Assembly (NCBI RefSeq): GCF_965342175.1
Contig: NZ_CBDRBL010000030.1
Span: forward strand, 8,180 to 72,179
DNA: 64,000 nucleotides
Source of the DNA: Actinacidiphila sp965342175
Lineage (GTDB): Bacteria > Actinomycetota > Actinomycetes > Streptomycetales > Streptomycetaceae
Reading direction: 5' to 3'
The notes below the pieces were generated by a model. That model did no database searches and was not told where the DNA came from. It was given only the letters and a program-made list of their open reading frames with translations. Of the stretch, positions 51,370-60,079 are shown one piece after another; positions within the stretch are counted from its first letter, which is position 1; each line of letters opens with the position of its first letter. A program made the position numbers and the translations under genes.

Positions 51370-51643
51370 GCCCGCGTGATCATGCCCCTGGGCGGCCCGG
51401 CGATCGCCTCGCCGGGCATCTTCCCGTTCCTGTGGGTGTGGAACGACATGCTGTGGCGCTGATCTTCTCCAACGCCGGATCACAGCCGATCACGGTCGCG
51501 CTGCAGCAGCAGGTCCGGCGGTTCGGCACCACCATCGACGTCCTGTCGCCGGGGCCTGCGTCGCGATGGCCGTCCCGCTCGTCGTCTTCGTCGCCCTCCA
51601 GCGGCAGTTCGTCTCCGGCGTCATGGCGGACGCCGTGACGTAG
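51370..51643 (+). pseudogene. C-terminal remnant of a sugar ABC transporter permease, two frameshifts
   Basis: Three consecutive frames read ARVIMPLGGPAIASPGIF and FPFLWVWNDMLW, then VALIFSNAGSQPITVALQQQ and VRRFGTTIDVLSPG, then CVAMAVPLVVFVALQRQFV and SGVMADAVT, ending at TAG 51641-51643. This is the conserved C-terminal end of MalG/CUT1-type permeases (LWVWNDLLVALIF.., FV.GV..GAVK). Two frameshifts and the missing N-terminus make it non-functional. The solute-binding and other components are not nearby. Confidence 0.78.
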
Positions 51644-51775
51644 CCGGACCACGACCCCGTGGAGCACCGCAGGTCAGGGGGCAACACTCCGTCGCCGGAC
51701 GGGTCGCCGTACGCGGCGCACGCACGGGATATAACGGACATACGCCGCGTAAGCCAACATTACGGATGTGCTGCC

Positions 51776-53989
51776 TTGCCCCGGTTCAGCGTCATCGTGC
51801 CCGTCCACAAGGTGCAGGCCTATCTGCACGAGTGCATGGAGTCCGTGCTCGGGCAGAGCTTCTCGGACTTCGAGGTGATCGCCGTCGACGACCGCTCCCC
51901 CGACGCGAGCGGCGCCATCCTCGACGCCTTCGCGGCCCGCGACCGCCGGGTGACCGCCCTGCACCTGAAGGAGAACGTGGGCCTCGGCCCGGCCCGCAAC
52001 GCCGGGATGGCCCGGGCCACCGGCGACTACCTGCTCTTCCTCGACAGCGACGACACCCTCGCCCCCGGCTCCCTACAGGCCCTCGCAGACCGCCTGAAGG
52101 AGACCGCGGAACCGGACGTGCTGGTCTACGACTACGCCCGCACCTACTGGGACGGCCGCATCGTGCGCAACCAGCGCGCCGCCCTCCTCGCCCAGGACGG
52201 CCGCCCGGCCGGCCCCCTCGACGACCGCCCCGAACTGCTGCGGCTGCTGCCGGTCGCCTGGAACAAGGCGTACCGGCGGGAGTTCGTCCAGCGCCGCGAC
52301 GCCGCCTTCCCACCCGGCTGGTACGAGGACGTGCCCTGGACTTACCCCCTGCTGCTCGCCGCCCGCAGCGTCGCCGTGCTCGACCGGGTGTGCGTGCACT
52401 ACCGGCAGCGCCGCCGGGGCAGCATCCTGCGCACCACCAGCAGCCGGCACTTCGACATCTTCGACCAGTACGACCGGGTCTTCGCCTTCCTCGACCGCAA
52501 CCCGGCGCTCGACGGCTGGCGGCCCGCCCTCTTCGGACGGATGACCGACCACCTGCTGGCGGTCTACAACACCCCCGGCCGGCTGCCCCGCTCGGCCCGA
52601 GGCGTCTACTTCCAGCGCTGCAGCGTCCACTTCCGCCGCTACCGCCCGCAGGAGCCCGGCCCCCGTCCCAACGGCGTCCCCGGCGGCACCCGGCGGCTGC
52701 TCGTACGGCTCGGCGCACGGCAGGTCTTCGACGCCGTACGCACCGCCAACTCGCTGCGCAGGAGGCTGCGGCGGCTGGCGAAGGACTCCGCGCGGGCGGC
52801 CCGGGAGGCGGTGCTGCGGCTGCACTACCGGCTCCAGCGGCGCCGCTCCCTCGACCCGGACCTCGCGGTCTTCGCGGCCTGCCGCTACGGCGGCTACGCC
52901 GGCGACCCCGCCGCGCTGGAGGCCGCCGTCCGCGACCTGGCCCCGCACATCCGCACCGCGTGGATCACGACTCCGGCGTACGCCCACACCCTGCCGCGCG
53001 GCGTACGCCGGCTCCAGCCCGGCTCACCGGCGTACTGGACGGCGCTGGCACGCGCCACCTACCTGGTCAACAACCGCAACTTCCCGCACGCCTACCGCAA
53101 GCGGCGCGGCCAGGTGAACCTCCACACCCATCAGGGCACCCCGCTGGGCCGCATGGGCCTGGACGTCCAGGGGCACCCGGCGGCCTCGGCGGGCCGGGAC
53201 TTCGCCCGGATGCTCGCCCACATCGACCGCTGGGACTTCTGCCTGTCCGCCAACCCGCACTCGACGGTCGTCTGGGAACGCGCCTACCCCGCCGGCTACA
53301 CCACCCTGGAGCACGGCCGGCCCGCCAACGACGTCCTGCTGCGCGCCGACGCCGACGACGTACGGCGCATCCGCGCCGGACTCGGCGTCCCCGCGGGCTC
53401 CACGGCGATCCTGTACGCCCCCGCGCACCGCGACTACCGCCTCGGCTTCCACCCGCCCGTCGACCTGGGCCGGCTGGCCCGCGAACTCGGCCCCGGGCAT
53501 GTCGTCCTGTACCGCGCGCCGTACGGTCACGGCGGCACCGCCTCGCTGCCCGAGGGGCTGCCGGACACCGTGCTGGACGTCTCCGGCCACCACTCGGCGC
53601 AGGAGCTGTGCCTGGCCGCGGACGGGCTGGTCACCGACTACTCGCCCCTGATGTTCGACTTCGCCGTCCTCGACCGCCCCATCGTCGTCCACGCCGAGGA
53701 CTGGACGGCCTACCGGGCCGCCCGCGGCGCCTACGTCGACATCACCGCCGAAGCCCCCGGGCCGGTCGCCCGCACCGAGGACGAACTGCTGTCCGTCCTC
53801 ACCACGGACGCCTGGCACGACCCCCGCGCGGCACAGGCGCGCGCCGCGTTCCGGGCCCGTTTCTGCCCGTACGACGACGGCCACGCCGCCGAGCGGGTCG
53901 TCCGCCGCGTCTTCCTCGGCGAGGACGGCGGCCAGCCCGCCGTCCTCCCCCCGGAGCACCGCACCCCGGCCCCGCCGGCCCGCCCCTGA
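51776..53989 (+). CDS. GT-A glycosyltransferase fused to a CDP-glycerol glycerophosphotransferase-like domain lacking family histidines (copy 1)
   Basis: 737 residues. The N-terminal GT2 domain has FSVIVPVHKVQAYLHECMESVLGQSF, VDDRSPDAS and LFLDSDDTLAPG (DxD). The C-terminal TagB/TagF-like domain keeps the overall pattern (SANPHSTVVWERAY, YAPAHRDY, TDYSPLMFDFAVLDRPIVV). However, the HHGTPLK loop of its neighbours reads HQGTPLG (Gln453), and the RAHYF loop reads RAPYGHG (Pro582). Both usual catalytic histidines are absent. Start TTG at 51776, by analogy to the MPRFSVIVPV starts of the paralogues. Confidence 0.85.
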   Translation: MPRFSVIVPVHKVQAYLHECMESVLGQSFSDFEVIAVDDRSPDASGAILDAFAARDRRVTALHLKENVGLGPARNAGMARATGDYLLFLDSDDTLAPGSLQALADRLKETAEPDVLVYDYARTYWDGRIVRNQRAALLAQDGRPAGPLDDRPELLRLLPVAWNKAYRREFVQRRDAAFPPGWYEDVPWTYPLLLAARSVAVLDRVCVHYRQRRRGSILRTTSSRHFDIFDQYDRVFAFLDRNPALDGWRPALFGRMTDHLLAVYNTPGRLPRSARGVYFQRCSVHFRRYRPQEPGPRPNGVPGGTRRLLVRLGARQVFDAVRTANSLRRRLRRLAKDSARAAREAVLRLHYRLQRRRSLDPDLAVFAACRYGGYAGDPAALEAAVRDLAPHIRTAWITTPAYAHTLPRGVRRLQPGSPAYWTALARATYLVNNRNFPHAYRKRRGQVNLHTHQGTPLGRMGLDVQGHPAASAGRDFARMLAHIDRWDFCLSANPHSTVVWERAYPAGYTTLEHGRPANDVLLRADADDVRRIRAGLGVPAGSTAILYAPAHRDYRLGFHPPVDLGRLARELGPGHVVLYRAPYGHGGTASLPEGLPDTVLDVSGHHSAQELCLAADGLVTDYSPLMFDFAVLDRPIVVHAEDWTAYRAARGAYVDITAEAPGPVARTEDELLSVLTTDAWHDPRAAQARAAFRARFCPYDDGHAAERVVRRVFLGEDGGQPAVLPPEHRTPAPPARP

Positions 53990-54131
53990 CGCCCGGGCCC
54001 GGAACGCGTACGACGCCGACCCGCGGGCCTACGACGACCCGGCAGGCCCGAGCCACGCGGCCGCACCCGAAAGGTCCCCGGCCCCGGCCCGGAGCCGGAC
54101 GGGCACGCGCGCCCCGCGGAGCGCCGCAGGC

Positions 54132-56231
54132 TCACCCCGGGGGCGGGGCGGGGGTGCGCTCGTCCGGCTTCAGGACGGGCAGCAGTTCGCGCTCGCCCAG
54201 CAGCACGCGGCGTACGGCGCGCTCGGCCGCCCGCCCGTCGTCCCAGGGGCAGAAGCGGGCCCGGAAGGCCGCGCGCAGCTCGGCCGCCTCGGGGGAGGAC
54301 CAGGCGCCGGTGCGGAAGGCGCCGGCGATGGCGGCCTCGTCGCGGGCGACGACGCCCGGGGTCTCGCCGGGGCGGCCGGAGACGAGGTCGAAGTAGACGC
54401 CGCGCGCGGCCCGGTAGACCTCCCAGTCGGCGGCGTGCACGACGATCGGGCGGTCGAGGGCCGCATAGTCGAACATCAGCGACGAGTAGTCGGTGAGCAG
54501 GGCGTCGGAGGCCAGGCACAACTCCTCCAGCGGGGTGTGCGCGGAGACGTCCAGAGCTCCTTCCGGCAGCTCCGCCGCGCCGGTGCCGGGGTAGAAGTAG
54601 TGCGCGCGGACCAGCACCAGGTACTCCCTGCCCAGTGCCCGGCACAGCCGGCCGAGGTCCAGCTGCGGGACGAACTCCCGCTGGTAGTCGCGGTGCGTGG
54701 GGGCGTACAGGATCGCCCTGACCCCGTCCGGGATGCCCAGCCGCGCCCGGATGCGGCGCACGTCGCCGGCGTCGGCCGTGAAATAGGCGTCGTTGCGGGG
54801 ATAGCCGGTGGGCAGCGTCAGGTAGCCGCCGGGGTAGACCCGCTCCCAGACCTCGCTGGAGTGGGGGTTGGCGGACAGCGAGTAGTCCCACTGGTCGGCG
54901 TGCTCCAGCAGGCGGCGGAAGCTCATGCCCTTGGCCACCGCCGGGTGGGCGCGCAGGTCCATGCCCATGTGCTTGAGCGGGGTGCCGTGGTGGGTCTGCA
55001 GATAGATCTGGCCCGGGCGCTTGACGACCTCCCCGGTGAAGTTGGCGTTGTTCACCAGGAAGCGGGCGCGGGCCAGCACCTCCCAGTAACGGCGCGAGTT
55101 CACCTCCACCGCGTCGACGCCCTCGGGGACGGCGTCCCTCCCGCCGCGCCGGACGACCCACACCCCGTGCAGGTGCGGGGCGAGCTCGCGGGCCTTGCGG
55201 TAGATCGCGGCGGGGCTGCACAGCACCCCCCTGTTCCAGTACGCCGCGTACACCACCAGGCCGTCGTCGAGCGGGCGGCGCCGCTCCAGCGCGTACCAGC
55301 GGCGGTACACCTCGCGCGCCGCCGCGTTGCGGCGGACGCGCAGCCGCCGGGCGGCCCGGGCGCGCAGCTCCGCCGCGCGGTGGGCGGCGAAGCTGCCGGG
55401 CAGCCCCGCGCGGCGGAAGAAGGCGGCGCGGTCCTGCGGGCGCAGCCGTCCGGGGTCGTCCAGGACGGCACGCAGCCGCCGCTCCCGCTCGGCGCGCAGC
55501 ACCGGCAGGTCGTGCCGGGCCAGCAGGGCGTCGTACCGGTCGACGAGGGCGAGGTGCTGCGGGCCCGGCGTGCTGGAGAAGCTGCCGTGGCGGCGCCTGC
55601 GCCAGGTGACGCAGACCCGGTCCAGGCAGGCGATGCGCGGGGCGGCGAGCAGTGTCTCGTACGCCACCGGGACGTCCTCGTAGGGCCCGGTGCCGAAAGC
55701 GAAACCGGCCCAGTAGTCGCGCCTCACCACCCGGTTCCAGGCGGCGGGGAACACGGTCAGGCACTCGGGGCGCTCGGTGGCCCGGAAGGCGGCGTGGCCG
55801 GCGAGGGCGGCGGAGTGGAGGAAGGGGCCGTCCCCGCTGCCCGCGCGGTGCTCCCACACGTCGAGCCGGTCGTGGTCGAAGAGCAGCACCTCCGGATCGC
55901 CGGTGGACCGCAGCCGCGCGTCGAGCGCGGCCGGCGCGCCGGGCGCGAGGAGGTCGTCGGCGTCGAGGAAGAGCAGGTAGTCGCCGCTGGCGCGGGCCGC
56001 TCCGGCGTTCCTCGCCGGGCCGGGCCCGCCGTTGCGGGGCTGCCGCAGCAGGAGCACCCTGGGGTCGGCGGCGGCCACCTCCTCGACGACGGCTGCCGAA
56101 CCGTCGGGCGAGCAGTCGTCGACCGCGACGACCTCCAGGTCCGCGTAGCCCTGCCCGAGCACCGACTCCAGGCACGCGCGGACATAGCCCTGCGCCTTCC
56201 ATACCGGGACGATCACGCTGAACCGAGGCAT
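54132..56231 (-). CDS. GT-A glycosyltransferase/CDP-glycerol glycerophosphotransferase fusion (copy 2)
   Basis: 699 residues. The N-terminal GT2 domain has MPRFSVIVPVWKAQGYVRAC, VDDCSPDG and LFLDADDLLAPG. The C-terminal glycerophosphotransferase-type domain has QTHHGTPLKHMGMD with His415, SANPHSSEVWERVY, YAPTHRDY, RAHYFYPG and TDYSSLMFDYAALDRPIVV. The conserved histidines expected for TagF-like catalysis are kept. It is convergent with copy 1 and divergent from copy 3. The polymer it builds is not known. Confidence 0.88.
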   Translation of the reverse strand: MPRFSVIVPVWKAQGYVRACLESVLGQGYADLEVVAVDDCSPDGSAAVVEEVAAADPRVLLLRQPRNGGPGPARNAGAARASGDYLLFLDADDLLAPGAPAALDARLRSTGDPEVLLFDHDRLDVWEHRAGSGDGPFLHSAALAGHAAFRATERPECLTVFPAAWNRVVRRDYWAGFAFGTGPYEDVPVAYETLLAAPRIACLDRVCVTWRRRRHGSFSSTPGPQHLALVDRYDALLARHDLPVLRAERERRLRAVLDDPGRLRPQDRAAFFRRAGLPGSFAAHRAAELRARAARRLRVRRNAAAREVYRRWYALERRRPLDDGLVVYAAYWNRGVLCSPAAIYRKARELAPHLHGVWVVRRGGRDAVPEGVDAVEVNSRRYWEVLARARFLVNNANFTGEVVKRPGQIYLQTHHGTPLKHMGMDLRAHPAVAKGMSFRRLLEHADQWDYSLSANPHSSEVWERVYPGGYLTLPTGYPRNDAYFTADAGDVRRIRARLGIPDGVRAILYAPTHRDYQREFVPQLDLGRLCRALGREYLVLVRAHYFYPGTGAAELPEGALDVSAHTPLEELCLASDALLTDYSSLMFDYAALDRPIVVHAADWEVYRAARGVYFDLVSGRPGETPGVVARDEAAIAGAFRTGAWSSPEAAELRAAFRARFCPWDDGRAAERAVRRVLLGERELLPVLKPDERTPAPPPG

Positions 56232-56368
56232 AGCGCCGAGCGTATGCAGGGCCGGCCCCCGGCGCCCGGCAGGTCACCCGAAAGGCGCAGGCGAGGTGAC
56301 CGAGGAGGCGATCACGAGTTGAACCCCTCGCCCCCCTGTCGCCCTCGTCCGGAAAGGGCCACGTCACC

Positions 56369-59300
56369 ATGGTCTCGCGCACCCCCCGCCTCACGGTCGT
56401 CGTTCCGGTGCACAACGTCGAGAGCTGGCTCGAGGAGTGCCTCCGCTCGGTCGCCGCGCAGACCTTCGACGCCCTCGACGTGGTCATGGTCGACGACGGC
56501 TCCACCGACTCCGGCCCGAGGATCGCCCAGCGCTTCGCCGACCGCGACCCCCGCTTCCGCCTCGTCCGGCAGGACAACGGCGGCCTGGGCCACGCCCGCA
56601 ACACCGGCACCCGGCACGCCGACCCGCGCACCGAGTACCTGTGCTTCCTCGACAGCGACGACATCCTGCCGCCGCGCGCCTACGAGAAGCTGGTGGGGCT
56701 GCTGGACGGTTCGGGCTCGGACTTCGCGACCGGCAACGTGTGGCGACTGACCGCCGACGGCCGCAGCCAGGCCTGGCAGCACCGGGACATGACCCGCACC
56801 GTCACCGGCACCCACATCACCCAGGACCTGTCCCTGCTGTCGGACCGCGTCGCCTGGAACAAGGTCTTCCGCCGCTCCTTCTGGGAGCGCCACCGCCTCG
56901 CCTTCCCCGAGGGCGTGCTCTACGAGGACACCCCCCTCACCATCCCCGCCCACTTCCTCGCCGACGCCGTCGACGTCTGCCACGAGCACGTCTACTACTG
57001 GAGGATCCGCGAGGGCTCCATCACGAGGCGCCGCACCGACGTCAAGGGCGTACGCGACCGGATCGCCGCCGTCGACCACGTCAGCCGCTTCCTCGCCGAC
57101 CCGGCCCGCACCCCGTGGACCCCCTTCAAGCGGGCCTACGACCGCTCGGTCCTCACCGACGACCTGCTGTACTTCATCGACGCCCTGCCGCTGGCCGGCC
57201 CCGAGTACCGGCGGGTCTTCATGGAGCGCTGCCGCGACTGGCTCACCCGTGTGGACCCGGGCCTCTTCCCGGAACTGCCCGCCGGGCTGCGCATCAAGTG
57301 GCATCTGATCGCCAAGGACCGCCTCGACGACCTGCTGGCGGTGCTCGACCACGAGCAGCGCAACTCCGCGGGTTTCGCCGTCGCCGGCCCGCCGCTGCGC
57401 AAGCGGGCGGTGCTGCGCGGAGCGGACGGCGGCCGGATCGCCCTGCCGGCCGCGGCGGCCCGGCTGCGGCGCTCGGACTTCCCCGTCCGGGCCCGGGTGC
57501 GCGAGGTGGTGCGGGAGAACGGCCGTCTCGTCCTGCGCGGCTATGCCTACCTGCGCAACATCGACGCGGACCGCAAGGGCGCCGCGCACATCACCGCCGT
57601 CGCCGTCCATGGCCGCGGCCGCCGGGCCAAGGTGGTGCTGCTGCCGGTCAGGATCCGTCAGGAGCCCGCCGCCACCCTCAACTCGCGCCAGGAGGAACAC
57701 TGCTACGACTGGTCCGGCTTCGAGATCGCGATCGATCCGGCGCGGCTGACCACCGGCCTCCGCCAGGGCGAACCGCGGGCCGGCCGCTGGCGGCTCGGAG
57801 TGATCGTCGCGGCCAAGGGGGTCATCCGCAGGGCGGGCCTGCGCGCCGCCGACGCCGGCTCGGGGGCGTCCCCGCCGTCGTACGCGACCGCCGGCGGCAT
57901 GCGGCTGGTGCCGTACTACCGGCAGGGACGGCTGCACCTGGCGGTGGAACCGCAGGTCCGGCGGCTGACCGGGCACCGGGCGACCGCCGACGGCACCGCG
58001 GTCGAGCTGGACTTCACCGGCGCGCCGGAGGCGTCGGCGGTGCGGCTGACGCACTCCGCGACGCCCACCGTGCTGGAGTACCCCCTGGAGCCCCCGGCCC
58101 GCGGGGAGGCGGACGACGGCGTCCGCCGGGCCCGCGTGCCCCTCGCCGACCTGGCGGCCGCCCGGCCCGCGCTGGACGCCGGGCCCAAGGAGATCCGCCC
58201 CGAGGACACCGACAGCTGGGACGTCGCGCTGCTGCGCCCCGGGCACGCCGATCCCGTCCACGTCGAAGGAGCGCCGCCCCCAGGCCACTACGACCTGGGC
58301 ATCGACCCCCGCCTCGGGGGGACGCCGCGGCGGCTGCTGGTCGAGGCGAAGGCCTCGGGCAAGCTGGTGCTGCGCGACCGCACCCCCCAGCCGGTCGCCG
58401 ACGCCATCGGCTGGACCGCCGAGAGCGCGCTGGTCGTCGCCGGCCGCCTGGCCCCCGGCTGCGCGCCCGGCCCCGCCGAACTGGTGCTGCGCCACGGCAC
58501 CCACCGCGTGGAGCACGCCGTCCCGGTGCAGGCCGACGGCGCGCCCGGACGCCGGCCCGGCTCCCCCACGCCGCCCAGCGCCATCCCGTCGCTGCCGCAC
58601 GCCGGTCAGGAGGGTCCGGACCCGCTGGAAGGGCGCCGTTTCACGGCCATCCTGCGCCCCGGCGCGCTGGAGTCCCTCGCCGGCACCGTGCCGCTGCCCG
58701 CCGGCCGGTGGTACCTGTACCTGCGCGACGGAGCCGGCGCGGAGGCCCCCGTGCGGGTGGCGCCGGGGGTCTTCGAGGCCCTGCCGATGGCGGCGGAGGC
58801 GGGCGGCAAGTCCTTCTGCGTCGACCGCCGCTTCCACGACCGGCTGTTCCTCGACGCCCGGCCCACGGTGCCGGAACCCCAGCGCGGCCCGTACCGGCAG
58901 CGGGTGCTGCGCGAGGTGCACCACCCCCGCACCCGCGGCCTCCCGCGGCGCGAGGCGGTCCTCTACAGTGCCTTCGACGGCCGGGCGTACGGGGACTCGC
59001 CGCGCGCCGTCCACGAGGAGCTGCTGCGCCGCCGCGCCGCCGACGGCCTGGAGCACCTGTGGGTGGTCAGGGACGGCCAGGCTCCGCCGCCGGCCACCGC
59101 GCGGCCGATCGTGCTGCACAGCGCCGCCTGGTACGAGGCGCTCGGCCGCTGCCGCTACATCGTCACCAACACGCATCTGCCGCAGTGGTTCACCCGCCGC
59201 CCGGACCAGACCGTGCTGCAGACCTGGCACGGCACCCCCCTCAAGCGGACCGGCCGGGACCTCGCCGGCACCCTGTGCGCGGACCTGGTGCACCTGCCCC

Positions 59301-60040
59301 GCCCTCCCCGCGACCCGGGCGTCCAGTGGAGCCTGCTGCTGTCGCCGAACGCGTACAGCACCCCGCTGCTGCGCGCCGCCCTCGGCTACGACGGCCCGGT
59401 CGCCGAGACGGGGCTGCCCCGCACGGACGTGCTCTTCGCCGACGACCGCGACAAGACGGCCGCCGCGCTGCGCGACCGGCTGCGGATCCCCCGGGGCCGC
59501 ACCGTCGTGCTGTACGCGCCGACGCGCCGTGACGACCTGGCGTACGACGCCGAGCACTACCGCATGTCGCCCCACCTGGACCTGGTGGAGGCCGAACGCG
59601 CCCTGGGCGCCGACCACGTCCTGCTCTTCCGCTCCCACCCCCTGGTCGCCGACCGCGTCCGCGACGGCGACTTCGTGCGCGACGTGTCCTCCCACCCCGA
59701 CGTGGCGGAGCTGATGCTGCTCGCCGACGTCCTGGTCACCGACTACGCGTCACCGGCGGCCGACTTCGCCAACACCGGCCGGCCGATGCTCTTCCTCGTC
59801 CCCGACCTCGACCACTTCCGCGACACCCTGCGCGGCTTCTATCCCGACTTCGAGGCCCAGGCCCCCGGTCCGCTGCTGCAGTCCACCGCCGAACTGGCGG
59901 GCGCGCTGCGCGACCTGGACGCCGTGGCACGGCACAGCGCCGACGCGTACGCCCACTTCCGCGCGACGTTCTGCCCCCTCGACGACGGCGGCGCCGCGGC
60001 CCGCGCCGTCGACCGGCTGCTCGTACCCGACCGCCACTGA
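56369..60040 (+). CDS. Giant GT-A/glycerophosphotransferase fusion with a 500-residue middle region (copy 3)
   Basis: 1223 residues. The GT2 domain at about 1-230 has LTVVVPVHNVESWLEECLRSV and LCFLDSDDILPP. Helical residues to about 333 precede a long beta-rich region (about 335-860) with no domain I recognise (VREVVRENGRLVLRGYAYLRNID...YDWSGFEIAID). The C-terminal domain (about 861-1220) has QTWHGTPLKRTGRD with His954, SPNAYSTPLL, YAPTRRDDLAYD, FRSHPLV and LVTDYASPAADFANTGRP. It is 38 bp ahead of copy 4. Confidence 0.86.
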   Translation: MVSRTPRLTVVVPVHNVESWLEECLRSVAAQTFDALDVVMVDDGSTDSGPRIAQRFADRDPRFRLVRQDNGGLGHARNTGTRHADPRTEYLCFLDSDDILPPRAYEKLVGLLDGSGSDFATGNVWRLTADGRSQAWQHRDMTRTVTGTHITQDLSLLSDRVAWNKVFRRSFWERHRLAFPEGVLYEDTPLTIPAHFLADAVDVCHEHVYYWRIREGSITRRRTDVKGVRDRIAAVDHVSRFLADPARTPWTPFKRAYDRSVLTDDLLYFIDALPLAGPEYRRVFMERCRDWLTRVDPGLFPELPAGLRIKWHLIAKDRLDDLLAVLDHEQRNSAGFAVAGPPLRKRAVLRGADGGRIALPAAAARLRRSDFPVRARVREVVRENGRLVLRGYAYLRNIDADRKGAAHITAVAVHGRGRRAKVVLLPVRIRQEPAATLNSRQEEHCYDWSGFEIAIDPARLTTGLRQGEPRAGRWRLGVIVAAKGVIRRAGLRAADAGSGASPPSYATAGGMRLVPYYRQGRLHLAVEPQVRRLTGHRATADGTAVELDFTGAPEASAVRLTHSATPTVLEYPLEPPARGEADDGVRRARVPLADLAAARPALDAGPKEIRPEDTDSWDVALLRPGHADPVHVEGAPPPGHYDLGIDPRLGGTPRRLLVEAKASGKLVLRDRTPQPVADAIGWTAESALVVAGRLAPGCAPGPAELVLRHGTHRVEHAVPVQADGAPGRRPGSPTPPSAIPSLPHAGQEGPDPLEGRRFTAILRPGALESLAGTVPLPAGRWYLYLRDGAGAEAPVRVAPGVFEALPMAAEAGGKSFCVDRRFHDRLFLDARPTVPEPQRGPYRQRVLREVHHPRTRGLPRREAVLYSAFDGRAYGDSPRAVHEELLRRRAADGLEHLWVVRDGQAPPPATARPIVLHSAAWYEALGRCRYIVTNTHLPQWFTRRPDQTVLQTWHGTPLKRTGRDLAGTLCADLVHLPRPPRDPGVQWSLLLSPNAYSTPLLRAALGYDGPVAETGLPRTDVLFADDRDKTAAALRDRLRIPRGRTVVLYAPTRRDDLAYDAEHYRMSPHLDLVEAERALGADHVLLFRSHPLVADRVRDGDFVRDVSSHPDVAELMLLADVLVTDYASPAADFANTGRPMLFLVPDLDHFRDTLRGFYPDFEAQAPGPLLQSTAELAGALRDLDAVARHSADAYAHFRATFCPLDDGGAAARAVDRLLVPDRH

Positions 60041-60079
60041 CCCCCGCCGCCACCGACCCCGCGAAGACCCAGGATCCCC

